DNA of 64,000 nucleotides. Origin: Zafaria ginkgonis (GTDB lineage: Bacteria; Actinomycetota; Actinomycetes; Actinomycetales; Micrococcaceae). The translations under genes were made by a program, and so were the position numbers. Under the pieces are notes generated by a model that was given only the letters and a program-made list of their open reading frames with translations, made no database searches and was not told the DNA's origin. The stretch is taken from assembly GCF_039540195.1 (NCBI RefSeq), contig NZ_BAABEO010000001.1:124001-188000 (forward strand), read 5' to 3'. This document shows positions 24,248 to 32,460 of the stretch, in pieces (position 1 is the stretch's first letter; each line of letters begins with the position of its first letter).

Positions 24248-24300
24248 ATTGACAATCATCAATGTCCTGTTCGATACTCCTTGCATCGACGAACATCAAT
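24248..24300 (+). promoter_or_regulatory. arsC promoter with two ArsR operators
   Basis: A -35 TTGACA at 24249-24254 and a -10 GATACT at 24273-24278 (18-base spacer) form a strong promoter. Operator copies ATTGACAATCATCAAT (24248-24263) and ATCGACGAACATCAAT (24285-24300) cover the -35 and the region just after the -10. Both share the form ATyGA-N6-TCAAT with the arsR promoter. Confidence 0.75.
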
Positions 24301-24377
24301 ATCATTCGGTGCAGCGACGGGTCGGCCGCACACCCGCATCAGACCCGACACCCGAACCGAGTCCCAGGAGAAAACCC

Positions 24378-24800
24378 GTGAGCACCGAGACCACCAAGAA
24401 GCCCTCCGTCCTGTTCGTCTGCGTCCACAACGCCGGCCGTTCCCAGATGGCCGCCGCGTTCCTCACCACGCTGGCCGAGGGCCGGATCGAGGTTCGTTCC
24501 GCCGGCTCGCAGCCGGCCGAGCGCATCAACCCGGCCGCCGTGGAGGCCATGGCCGAGGTGGGCATCGACATGGCCGCGGAAGTTCCGAAGGTCCTGACCA
24601 CCGAGGCCGTGCAGGAATCCGACGTGGTGATCACCATGGGGTGCGGGGACGAGTGCCCGTACTTCCCGGGCAAGCGCTACGAGGACTGGGTCCTGGAGGA
24701 CCCGGCCGGCAAGGGCGTCGACTCCGTGCGCCCGATCCGCGATCAGATCAGGACCCGCATCGAGGACCTGATCGCCTCCCTCGTCCCCGCTGCCAAGTAG
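24378..24800 (+). CDS. arsC: Arsenate reductase (low-molecular-weight phosphatase fold)
   Basis: 140 residues from GTG 24378, with CCAGGAG 8 bases upstream. The P-loop CVHNAGRS (Cys15 to Ser22) and the downstream pair CGDECP are the signature of thiol-linked arsenate reductases that pass oxidation between cysteines or to mycothiol. It reduces arsenate to arsenite in the cytosol. It is followed by a thioredoxin reductase-like gene after 41 bases, a natural electron supply. Confidence 0.93.
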   Translation: MSTETTKKPSVLFVCVHNAGRSQMAAAFLTTLAEGRIEVRSAGSQPAERINPAAVEAMAEVGIDMAAEVPKVLTTEAVQESDVVITMGCGDECPYFPGKRYEDWVLEDPAGKGVDSVRPIRDQIRTRIEDLIASLVPAAK

Positions 24801-24841
24801 CACCCGCCAAGTATCACCCCCCGCTTCCCCAGGAGATCCCC

Positions 24842-25819
24842 GTGAGCACCCACCAGCTGATCATCATCGGCTCCGGCCCCGCCGGATACACCGCAGCGAT
24901 CTACGCCGCCCGCGCCGGCCTTGCCCCGCTGGTCCTGGCCGGTTCCGTCACCGCGGGAGGCGCGCTGATGAACACCACCGAAGTGGAGAACTTCCCCGGC
25001 TTCCCCGCCGGCATCCAGGGCCCGGAGCTGATGGAGGGCCTGCAGCAGCAGGCCGAACGGTTCGGCGCGCAGGTGGTGTTCGACGACGTCACCGAGGTGG
25101 CGCTCACCGGGCACCTCAAGCGCGTGGTTACCGGCGCCGGTGAAACCCACGAGGCCCCGGCGCTCATCCTCGCCACCGGCTCCGCATACAAGGAACTCGG
25201 TCTGCCGGAGGAGAAGACGTTCAGCGGCCACGGCCTGTCCTGGTGCGCCACCTGCGACGGCTTCTTCTTCCGCGACCAGGACATCCTCGTCGTCGGGGGC
25301 GGGGATTCGGCGATGGAGGAAGCGACCTTCCTGACCCGCTTCGCCAAATCCGTCACCGTCGTCGTCCGCAAGAACGAGCTGCGGGCCTCGCGCATCATGG
25401 CCCAGCGCGCCAAGGACAACCCAAAGATCACCTTCGCCTGGAACTCGGCCGTCACCGCCATCCACGGCGAGTCCAAGGTCACCGCCGTGACCCTGACCGA
25501 CACCCTCACCGGGGAAACCCGCACCCAAGCCGCCACCGGCATCTTCGTCGCCATCGGGCACCTTCCGCGCACCGACCTGGTCAACGGCCAGGTGGAGCTG
25601 GACGCCGAGGGATACATCAAGGTCGATTCCCCGACCACGGTCACCAACCTCACCGGCGTGTTCGCCTGCGGGGACGCCGTGGACCACCGGTACCGCCAGG
25701 CCATTACCGCCGCCGGCACCGGCTGCGCTGCGGCCCTGGACGCCGAACGCTACCTCGCCGCGCTGGAGGACGCGGACAGCATCGCCACCGCGCTGGTGGA
25801 GGAACCCACCCACGCCTAA
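24842..25819 (+). CDS. trxB: Thioredoxin-disulfide reductase-like flavoprotein
   Basis: 325 residues from GTG 24842 (AGGAGATCCCC upstream). The FAD motif is IIGSGPAGYTAA (8-19), the redox-active CATC is at 135-138, the NADPH motif is VVGGGDSAMEEA near 155, and the second FAD motif is GVFACGDAVDHRYRQAITAAGTG. Length and order are those of TrxB. Its place between arsC and other arsenate reductase genes suggests it recycles oxidised reductant used by ArsC. No thioredoxin gene is nearby. Confidence 0.93.
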   Translation: MSTHQLIIIGSGPAGYTAAIYAARAGLAPLVLAGSVTAGGALMNTTEVENFPGFPAGIQGPELMEGLQQQAERFGAQVVFDDVTEVALTGHLKRVVTGAGETHEAPALILATGSAYKELGLPEEKTFSGHGLSWCATCDGFFFRDQDILVVGGGDSAMEEATFLTRFAKSVTVVVRKNELRASRIMAQRAKDNPKITFAWNSAVTAIHGESKVTAVTLTDTLTGETRTQAATGIFVAIGHLPRTDLVNGQVELDAEGYIKVDSPTTVTNLTGVFACGDAVDHRYRQAITAAGTGCAAALDAERYLAALEDADSIATALVEEPTHA

Positions 25820-25840
25820 ACCCCATCAGAAGGAAAGGGG

Positions 25841-25909
25841 GTGAGCCGGATGAGAACCGGATGCTGCAGCGACTCGGGTTGCTGCGACGACGATCAGGAC
25901 TGCTGCTGA
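25841..25909 (+). CDS. Cys-rich micropeptide in the arsenic cluster
   Basis: 22 codons from GTG 25841, or 19 from ATG 25850. AAGGAAAGGGG lies directly upstream, and the frame begins 21 bases after the trxB stop. The peptide has three Cys-Cys pairs, TGCCSDSGCCDDDQDCC, and almost nothing else but Asp, Ser and Gly, which suggests binding of As(III) or another soft metal. A 17-bp direct repeat (25895-25911 and 25915-25931) duplicates its last codons. No known ars gene has this form to my knowledge. Evidence for translation is only the ribosome site and composition. Confidence 0.55.
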   Translation: MSRMRTGCCSDSGCCDDDQDCC

Positions 25910-26012
25910 CCAGCCAGGACTGCTGCTGACCTTTCCGGCCTGCCGGCCCCTGCGGACCGGCAGGCCCCTCCCGCACGAACCGCCACACCTACGGAAGAAC
26001 GAAGAGGACAGC

Positions 26013-27401
26013 ATGGAGTCATTGAACAACCTCCCCATCGTCGTGATCGGCGCCGGCCCCGTGGGACTGGCCGCCGCCGCCCACCTGCTCGAGCGCGGCC
26101 TGGAGCCGCTCATCTTCGAAGCCGGCCCCACGGCGGGAGCGGCGATCGAGCAGTGGCGCCACGTTCGGCTGTTCTCCCCCTGGCGGTACAACCTGGACGC
26201 GGCCGCCGTGCGCCTGCTCGAGGGCACGGGCTGGGCATCGCCCCGGCTCACCGCGCTGCCCTACGGCGGCGACCTGATCGACCACTACCTGACACCCCTG
26301 GCCACGCTGCCCGAGGTCAGTTCCCGCCTGACGACCGGGGCCCGCGTCGTCTCCGTGACCCGCGCCGGCCTGGACAAGACCCACTCCCGCCACCACGAGG
26401 CCACCCCCTTCACGGTCCGGGTCGAACACGCGGACGGCGAAACCCGCGACCACACGGTGGCCGGCGTCATCGACGCCTCCGGCACCTGGTCCACCCGCAA
26501 CCCCCTGGGCACCTCGGGCCTACCCGCCCTCGGCGAGGACACCGCGGCGGAGCGGATCTCCTCGCCCCTTCCCGACGTCACCGGCCGGGACCGTGAATCG
26601 TTTGCCGGCCGCCGGGCCCTGGTCGTGGGCGCCGGGCATTCGGCGGCCAACACCCTCATCAGCCTCGCCGACCTCGCCAAGGAGGCTCCCGGGACCCGGA
26701 TCCTGTGGGCGGTCCGCGGCACGTCCGCGGAGAAGGCCTACGGCGGAGGAGATGCCGACGGGCTTCCCGCCCGCGGCCAGCTCGGCTTCCGGCTCCGCCG
26801 CCTCGTTCAGGCCGGCACCATCGAACTGCACACCGGCTTCGGCATCACCTCGCTCACCACCCTGGACGCGCACGTGAGCGTGGCGGCCACGGACGGGCGC
26901 GTCCTGGACGCCGACGTCGTGGTGCCCTGCACGGGCTTCCGCCCGGACCTGGACATCCTGCGCGAGCTCCGCCTCGACCTGGATCCGGCGGTGGAGGCCC
27001 CGCGGGAACTGGGCCCGCTGATCGACCCGGAATTCCACTCCTGCGGCACCGTCGCCCCGCACGGGGCCAGGCTGCTGGCCCACCCGGAGCAGGACTTCTA
27101 CATCGTGGGCATGAAGTCCTACGGCCGGGCACCGACGTTCCTGCTGGCCACCGGCTACGAGCAGGTCCGCTCCGTCGCCGCGGCCCTGGCCGGGGACCGG
27201 GCAGCCGCCGACACCGTCCACCTGGAACTGCCCGAGACCGGCGTCTGCTCCGCCGGCGCCGGCACCAGCTGCGACGTCCCCGCCACGGCCACGGCAGCCG
27301 CCGCAGCACCTTCCGCGGAGGCGGGTTGCTGCCCGGCCCCGGAACCGGTGCTGGTCGGCTTCCCCACCGGACTGGCCCACGGCCGCTCCGGCGACCACTG
27401 A
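26013..27401 (+). CDS. FAD/NAD(P)-binding flavoprotein of the arsenic cluster
   Basis: 462 residues, ATG at 26013 after GAGGAC. The N-terminal FAD motif is VVIGAGPVGLAAAAHL, and the second dinucleotide motif is ALVVGAGHSAANT near 205; the ATG motif DASGTWS and CTGFRPD are also present. This is the monooxygenase-like flavoprotein often found in actinobacterial ars operons. The C-terminal tail is odd: about 50 residues rich in Ala with CSAGAGTSC and AGCCPAP, giving four cysteines that could bind metalloid. The exact reaction is not established. Confidence 0.85.
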   Translation: MESLNNLPIVVIGAGPVGLAAAAHLLERGLEPLIFEAGPTAGAAIEQWRHVRLFSPWRYNLDAAAVRLLEGTGWASPRLTALPYGGDLIDHYLTPLATLPEVSSRLTTGARVVSVTRAGLDKTHSRHHEATPFTVRVEHADGETRDHTVAGVIDASGTWSTRNPLGTSGLPALGEDTAAERISSPLPDVTGRDRESFAGRRALVVGAGHSAANTLISLADLAKEAPGTRILWAVRGTSAEKAYGGGDADGLPARGQLGFRLRRLVQAGTIELHTGFGITSLTTLDAHVSVAATDGRVLDADVVVPCTGFRPDLDILRELRLDLDPAVEAPRELGPLIDPEFHSCGTVAPHGARLLAHPEQDFYIVGMKSYGRAPTFLLATGYEQVRSVAAALAGDRAAADTVHLELPETGVCSAGAGTSCDVPATATAAAAAPSAEAGCCPAPEPVLVGFPTGLAHGRSGDH

Positions 27402-27432
27402 CCCGCCGCCCGCCGAACCTTGGAGTGCCGTC

Positions 27433-28113
27433 ATGACCGAGAATCGTGAAACCAGCCTGGGCCTGCAGGACAACACCGAACTGCTGCGCAGCATCAGAGC
27501 CCGCCTCGCCGAGAGGTTCGGCGGGATCTTCGCCGCCGAAACCGTCGAACGCTACGTCTTCGAGTCCTACACCGCCCTGGCCCGCACCGCGAAGGTCAGT
27601 GCGCACCTGCCCGCCATCACCGAACACTGCGCCACCGACCGGCTCAACGCCCTCGCCAAGTCCAAGGGCGCGGTCGCGTCCGAGGTCCCCGAAGTGTTGT
27701 TCGTCTGCGTGCACAACGCCGGCCGGTCCCAGATGGCCGCGGCGCTGCTGAACGTCGAGGCCAAGGGCAGGATCCGAGTCCGCTCTGCCGGCTCGATGCC
27801 GGCGGCCGACCTGGACCCCGCCGTCGTCGCTGCCATGTCCGAAATGGGCCTGGACCTCACCCGGGACTACCCCAAGCCCCTCACCGATGATGTGGTGCGC
27901 GCCTCCGACGTCGTCATCACCATGGGCTGCAGGGACTCCTGCCCGATCTACCCGGGCAAGCGCTACGAGGACTGGGATCTGGCCGACCCGGCCGGACTGC
28001 CCGTCGCGGCCGTGCGGATCATCCGCGACGAACTCCACGACCGGATCAAGACGCTCACCGCCTCCCTGCTCACCCAGCCCGCCTCAACCCACCAGGAAGA
28101 ACCCACCGCATGA
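27433..28113 (+). CDS. Arsenate reductase with N-terminal helical domain (arsenate-mycothiol transferase type)
   Basis: 226 residues. Residues 10-80 form a helical domain (LLRSIRARLAERFGGIFAAETVERYVFES, ARTAKVSAHLPAITEHCATDRL) seen in actinobacterial ArsC proteins. Residues 86-210 are the phosphatase-type reductase with CVHNAGRS (Cys92) and CRDSCP. In corynebacteria proteins of this type join arsenate to mycothiol. The stop overlaps the next ATG (ATGA). It is the third reductase domain in the cluster. Confidence 0.9.
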   Translation: MTENRETSLGLQDNTELLRSIRARLAERFGGIFAAETVERYVFESYTALARTAKVSAHLPAITEHCATDRLNALAKSKGAVASEVPEVLFVCVHNAGRSQMAAALLNVEAKGRIRVRSAGSMPAADLDPAVVAAMSEMGLDLTRDYPKPLTDDVVRASDVVITMGCRDSCPIYPGKRYEDWDLADPAGLPVAAVRIIRDELHDRIKTLTASLLTQPASTHQEEPTA

Positions 28114-28532
28114 GCCCGAACACCCAAAAGCCCAGCGTCCTGTTCGTCTGCAAAAAGAACGGCGGCAAGTCCCAGCTCGCCGCAGCCCTGATGAACCAGC
28201 TCGCCGCCGGCACCGTCACCGTCCACTCCGCCGGCACCAACCCCGGCACCTCGCTGAACCCCCAGGCCGTGGAGTCCCTGTCCGAACTCGGCATCGACAT
28301 CACCGGCGAACACCCCAAACCCGTCACCGACGAGGTCCTGGACACCGTGGACGCCGTCATCGTCCTGGGCACCGAAGCCAAGCTCGAACCCCGCGAGGGC
28401 ACCCGCTTCGAAATCTGGGAAACGGACGAACCCTCGACACGCGGCATCGAAGGCATGGAACGCATGCGCCTGCTCCGCGACGACATCAAGGCCCGCGTCC
28501 ACAAGCTCTACACCGACCTCACCGGCAACTAG
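28110..28532 (+). CDS. Low-molecular-weight phosphatase family protein with altered P-loop
   Basis: 140 residues. The fold matches ArsC of the cluster, but the P-loop reads CKKNGGKS (Cys14): the Arg that binds the oxyanion in C-x5-R is Lys. The second cysteine pair of the reductases is absent (LGTEAKLEPREG). It may still be a reductase in a relay, or have changed to another role. It is the last gene of the cluster and overlaps the preceding gene by 4 bases. Confidence 0.82.
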   Translation: MSPNTQKPSVLFVCKKNGGKSQLAAALMNQLAAGTVTVHSAGTNPGTSLNPQAVESLSELGIDITGEHPKPVTDEVLDTVDAVIVLGTEAKLEPREGTRFEIWETDEPSTRGIEGMERMRLLRDDIKARVHKLYTDLTGN

Positions 28533-28602
28533 ACCCGCCCCGGGTGTAGTCGCGGGGAGCTGTCGGCGAGAGTGCGCGGCGCGGCGGCCTTGCCGCGCTG
28601 TC

Positions 28603-28626
28603 CACCACCCAAGCCACTGGGTGGTG
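28603..28626. terminator. Hairpin after the arsenic cluster
   Basis: Arms CACCACCCA (28603-28611) and TGGGTGGTG (28618-28626) with loop AGCCAC lie 70 bases after the last stop. There is no clear T run, so termination is probable rather than certain. Confidence 0.55.
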
Positions 28627-28683
28627 CGCTCTGTGTGAGGCTCTGCCCGCAGCTTGCGGGCCGGTCACGCAAGGAACCGAGAG

Positions 28684-28725
28684 TGTCTCGACAAAAATGT
28701 CTTGCATCCCACCGGTTGCAAGACT
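28684..28725 (+). repeat. Palindromic repeat, copy 5
   Basis: Near-consensus copy: TGTCTCGACA, four A, then GTCTTGCA and TGCAAGAC arms around TCCCACCGGT. A second block, GACACCGAGCGATCAC followed by GCCGCCACGAAG, lies about 60 bases further on (28786-28825) and recurs near other copies. Confidence 0.9.
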
Positions 28726-28969
28726 CGCTTCCGGTCGAGGGTGACGTCGTCAAAGCCGCGCGAGCTTCCCCGATATCGCCGATTGGCGACACCGAGCGAT
28801 CACAGAAAGCCGCCACGAAGCGCTGAACTCCACAGCCGTAGGGAGCGATTTGCCCCGGGGCTTCTCGATTCGGCCCTTCTTTGATCCTTTGTTTTTGGGA
28901 ACGCGAACCGCCGCCAGCGCAACCCGGCACATCTGTTCGGGGACAGTCCCCGGCCCTGAAGCTTTGGAC

Positions 28970-30406
28970 CTAGACGCCGTCGGTTGCTTCCAGGCGGCCG
29001 GTCCGAACCGCGTCGGCGAAGGCCTGATAGTCCTTGTCGTTCTGGTCCGCGTACCGCCCGGAGAAATCGGTGATCGAGACGTCGAATTTGTCACTCTTGC
29101 CGAGATAGGCGGCAATCGCGATCGGGTCACCTGATCGGGCGTGCGCTCGTGCCAGCGTCCAGCCGCATGCGTTGGCATAGAACGTCATGCCGAACGGCTG
29201 CATCCCTTCCACGACGGCCGAGCCCTTCATGTCCCGCAGTTGGCGCCAATACAGGTACCGGTTGTCCTGCACGCCCTTGGTCCACCCCAGGAAGATGTCG
29301 CTCGCGGCCTGCATCATCCGCTGCCCCTGCACCACCCGCTCGCCCGGCTGGCTGAACCTGCTCTTCGGCAAGTGGTCCTCGAGCACCGATCGCGTGGCCT
29401 CCTTGACCTGGAGGAACAGCGGATCCTGTTGATCGCGCCCCTGGAGCAAGGCGATGAATGCCCGCGCACCGACACTGCCGACGCCCACGACCTTGCGGGC
29501 GACGTCGATGACTTCGAAGCGCTCGAGCAGGTGACGCCGGTCCTCCGGCAGCGTGGCCCGGTAGGACCGGAACTGCTCACGAACCGCGTGCTCAACCTCA
29601 TCGCCAGACATCCCGTACGAATCTCCCAGGTCCCGGACGGGAATGACGATCGGTGGCTGACTGACGATTCGGTACCTCCCGTCCGCGAGCTCGGCGAGCT
29701 TGGACAGTGCCTGCAGGCTGTCCCGAGTGCGGGCCTTTGCGACGTTCTGTCGCGCCGTCTGTCCCATGCCATGGGCTGCCTTCTTGAGGGCCTTGCCCTT
29801 TTGGGATGCCACTGCCAGATCGATGGCCTCCACCAGCTGCTCCTCGGACAGGCGGGCGTACCAGATGTCCAGGGTGCGCATTTGCGCGAACTGGGCCATC
29901 GCTTCGCGGTAGGCCCGAACCGCGGTGAGTGTCACGTCACGTGTTTGGTCCTTGGTGAACGCGTTGCTCCGAGCGGCGATGGTGAAGCTCGCGGCCATCC
30001 GCTTGACGTCGTACTCGAAGGGCCCCGGAAGTGTCTCGTCGAAGTCGTTCAGGTCAAACAGCAGGTTCCGCTCCGGCGAGGCGAACACGCCAAAGTTGGA
30101 CAGGTGGGCGTCCCCACAGAGTTGGCAGTCCAAGCCGGCCCGCGGCGTGTCCTTCAGGTCGGCGGCCATGATCTTGGCCGCACCCCGGTAGAACGTGAAC
30201 GGCGAGACCAGCATCCGGCCGTGACGCACCGGCACGAGGTCCTGTTCCCGGGTCTGGTTCTGTTCCTCAAGGAGCGCCACCGGATCGGGCCGGTCGGAAG
30301 CGGGAACCCAGCCCGTGTGGCTGGCGACGGGCGTCTTCTCGCGGTATCCCTTGCCCTGGGATGCACGTTCCTCGACGCTCGGGTGCTTGACCTTCTTCTC
30401 CGCCAT
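28970..30406 (-). CDS. DUF2252 domain-containing protein
   Basis: 478 residues from ATG 30406, with GGGAGG 9 bases upstream; the longer frame adds low-complexity residues only. Kinase-like family motifs are seen: RHGRMLVSPFTFYRGAA (about 75), CQLCGDAHLSNFGVFASPERNLLFDLNDFDET (about 110-140), and RDMKGSAVVEGM near 405. The CGDAHLxNFG and DxNDFDE motifs recall catalytic and metal-binding loops of aminoglycoside-kinase-like folds, but the substrate is unknown. It is the only gene between repeat copies 5 and 6, and its stop lies 245 bases from copy 5. Confidence 0.9.
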   Translation of the reverse strand: MAEKKVKHPSVEERASQGKGYREKTPVASHTGWVPASDRPDPVALLEEQNQTREQDLVPVRHGRMLVSPFTFYRGAAKIMAADLKDTPRAGLDCQLCGDAHLSNFGVFASPERNLLFDLNDFDETLPGPFEYDVKRMAASFTIAARSNAFTKDQTRDVTLTAVRAYREAMAQFAQMRTLDIWYARLSEEQLVEAIDLAVASQKGKALKKAAHGMGQTARQNVAKARTRDSLQALSKLAELADGRYRIVSQPPIVIPVRDLGDSYGMSGDEVEHAVREQFRSYRATLPEDRRHLLERFEVIDVARKVVGVGSVGARAFIALLQGRDQQDPLFLQVKEATRSVLEDHLPKSRFSQPGERVVQGQRMMQAASDIFLGWTKGVQDNRYLYWRQLRDMKGSAVVEGMQPFGMTFYANACGWTLARAHARSGDPIAIAAYLGKSDKFDVSITDFSGRYADQNDKDYQAFADAVRTGRLEATDGV

Positions 30407-31126
30407 GCTCGGCGACCTCCCTTTGGCGTCCGGAACCGCCACCGTCACACCGGCAGCAGTTGCCTGGGTCAGTCCCGGCTGAGCGCGCTGACGCGCCCTG
30501 GCTCCTGCTCCATCAGCGTGGCTGCTTAGGTACATATCGAGCGAGCATCGAGGGTGCTGCGCCCCTCACGGAAGCACCCATCAAAGCTCACGCGTGGAAC
30601 GTTCGGGAATCGCCTGGCCAGGCTGTTGTCCCGTTCACCAAGCCATGCAGCATCTCGTCCGCCTTGACACTGCGATTGTGGCCCCGGCGCAGCCAATCGT
30701 CAACGCGCTGGGCTCTTCACCGAACTCAGGGGGTTGTGCCTTCCGGATTCGGGTCCTCCATCAGCCCGGAGGGCCCGCGGCGCACCTGCCCGAGGCTCGG
30801 CAGCGCAAATTCTGCCCGGACGCTTTCCTTGTCCGAACGCCGAACGCCGAACGCCGATCGGCCGGCGGTTCGATGTCGCCGCCGCCTGGTCGTTGATGTT
30901 TTCCAGGAGCCGCTGGGTGGAGCGCGGGTTCCGGCGCAGCGTGGAGGTCCGCAACGCGGGGTCTGAGGATCCGAAGTGGACTCTCTGCCCTGTGGAGTCG
31001 TTTTGGCTGCTCAGGTAAAGGCTTCCTCCCCGACCGACCATGGCAACTCCCTCACCCGGGTGTTGTGACGATCACTGGAATCCGCCCTGCGAAAACTAGG
31101 CCACTTATCACCGCGATTCACAAGAG
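30407..31126. other. Intergenic, no gene recognised
   Basis: Open frames here lack ribosome sites and have uneven composition. Just before repeat copy 6 a block at 31087-31121 (CTGCGAAAAC, GCCACTTATC, GCGATTCA) matches the block before the copy at 44647 over more than 30 bases. Otherwise nothing is seen. Confidence 0.5.
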
Positions 31127-31166
31127 TGTCTCGACAAAGTGTCTTGCTACCCACGGGTTACGAGAC
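31127..31166 (+). repeat. Palindromic repeat, copy 6
   Basis: The left part TGTCTCGACAAA is exact. The arms GTCTTGCTAC and GTTACGAGAC have drifted, but drifted partly together, so pairing is retained in part. It lies 55 bases downstream of the stop of the minus-strand hydrolase gene. Confidence 0.85.
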
Positions 31167-31221
31167 GCCCACGATGTCGCGGATAAGTCGACCTCGCGGG
31201 CAGGTTCCCCGGGCGGGTCCT

Positions 31222-31998
31222 TCAACCAGCCGCGCTCCTGACGAACGCGGTGATGGCTGCGGCGACCTCGCGGTGCGCCGTCTCGTTGAGGATGTCGTGC
31301 TTCATGCCCTCGAACACCAGGGTGCGGATCTGCGCGGACCGGGCGGCGACGGCGGCCACGTCCGCAACGGGCGCGACGGCGTCCTCCGAACCGTTGAGGG
31401 CGAGGACGGGAATCCTGAGGTGGCCGATCGTCTCGTCGATCTCGGCCCATGCGGGTGGCAGGGCCCTGCGGAGCACGTCGACGATGTCGGCTTCCGTGAA
31501 GGCGAGCGGGTCGTTCTCCAGGGAGTCCCGGTAGAACGGGTCCCCGGAGAGGTCGTCCAGGTCGAGGGCAAACGCGTCGCCGGCGCCCTCGAGGTCGGCG
31601 AACCACCGCGGCATGCTCAGAGTGGCGCCGGTCAGCACGGCCGCGCGGTAGCGGTCGGGGTGGCGCAGGGTGGTGATCGTGGCCGCCACCGCTCCCAGCG
31701 AGTGCCCCGCGATGACCAGCGGCAGGCCGGCCTGCGCGGCGAGGTCGGTGAGTCGCTGGCCGTTGGAGACCAGCGCATCGATGCTCTCGATTTCACCGCG
31801 CTGGCCTCCGGTAAGGCCGTGCCCGATTTCGTCCAGCGCCCACAGGTCGATGTCCGCCTGGTTCAGGGCCGCGCCGAACCGGTGGTAGACCCCGGTGTGC
31901 TCGCCGAAGCCGTGCAGGAAGACCACCGCGGCCGTGGGCGAGGCCGCGTCCCAGTGCCGGTAGTACACGGGGCCCGAGACCCCATCGAAGAAGGGCAC
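31222..31998 (-). CDS. Alpha/beta hydrolase, monoacylglycerol-lipase-like
   Basis: 258 residues. It has oxyanion motif HGFGEHTGVY (29-38), nucleophile elbow AGHSLGA with Ser100, an acid in LNGSEDAVAP (about 204) and His in FEGMKHDILNE (about 234). The pattern matches bacterial monoacylglycerol lipases (COG2267), which release fatty acid from monoglycerides or lysophospholipids. It has no signal peptide, so it is cytosolic. It stands alone beside repeat copy 6. Confidence 0.9.
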   Translation of the reverse strand: MPFFDGVSGPVYYRHWDAASPTAAVVFLHGFGEHTGVYHRFGAALNQADIDLWALDEIGHGLTGGQRGEIESIDALVSNGQRLTDLAAQAGLPLVIAGHSLGAVAATITTLRHPDRYRAAVLTGATLSMPRWFADLEGAGDAFALDLDDLSGDPFYRDSLENDPLAFTEADIVDVLRRALPPAWAEIDETIGHLRIPVLALNGSEDAVAPVADVAAVAARSAQIRTLVFEGMKHDILNETAHREVAAAITAFVRSAAG

Positions 31999-32082
31999 CG
32001 TTACTCCAAGGCTGGGCGGACGTCGGTCGTTACCATCCTGCCCGACGTTTCGCTGCGACGCGATCCCTCAAGTCCGTGACTG

Positions 32083-32352
32083 TTGACGTCGTTTGGTTCT
32101 GGCACGAATTTCGTGAACGGTGGCGGATCGTCGCGGCGGGCGCACAGCCGGTATCGGCGCCGGATCGCGGACACCGCCGTGGGCGGGCAGTCGGTGGTCA
32201 TCGAGTTGTCGGGGCGGGGGGTCTCCTGCTCCGGGGCGGGGCGGGGCAGGAAGCGGTTCGCCGTTTTTCCGGTGGCGGGCGGCTTTCGCTTGCGGGTAGC
32301 AGGCTTGCGCAGGCGGTGCGTGGCCTGTTCGCGGCTTCCTCGATTTCTCGTG
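32083..32352 (+). mobile_element. ISL3-family transposase remnant (N-terminal part)
   Basis: The frame contains RAHSRYRRRIADTAVGGQSVVIELSGR and GAGRGRKRFAVFPVAGGFRLR. These match the N-terminal zinc-binding and DNA-binding part of ISL3 transposases (VHSRYxRRLADxPVGGxxVxIEL, CGRKTFAE). The cysteines are partly lost, and the catalytic part is missing. It is a degraded remnant of about 270 bases; no inverted ends were identified. Confidence 0.65.
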
Positions 32353-32460
32353 TCTGCAGCCGGTGAGGCAGGTACCGGCGGTGGTTGGCGCGGCGGGTGC
32401 GGTTGACGTCGTCGGTGAAGTGCCTAAGGCGGCCCGGTCTCACTGAATGCTTCTGCTGGC

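Noticed and set aside
30700..31041. 113-codon minus-strand frame
   Set aside because: No ribosome site, Arg/Ser-rich shadow-like composition, no similarity noticed.
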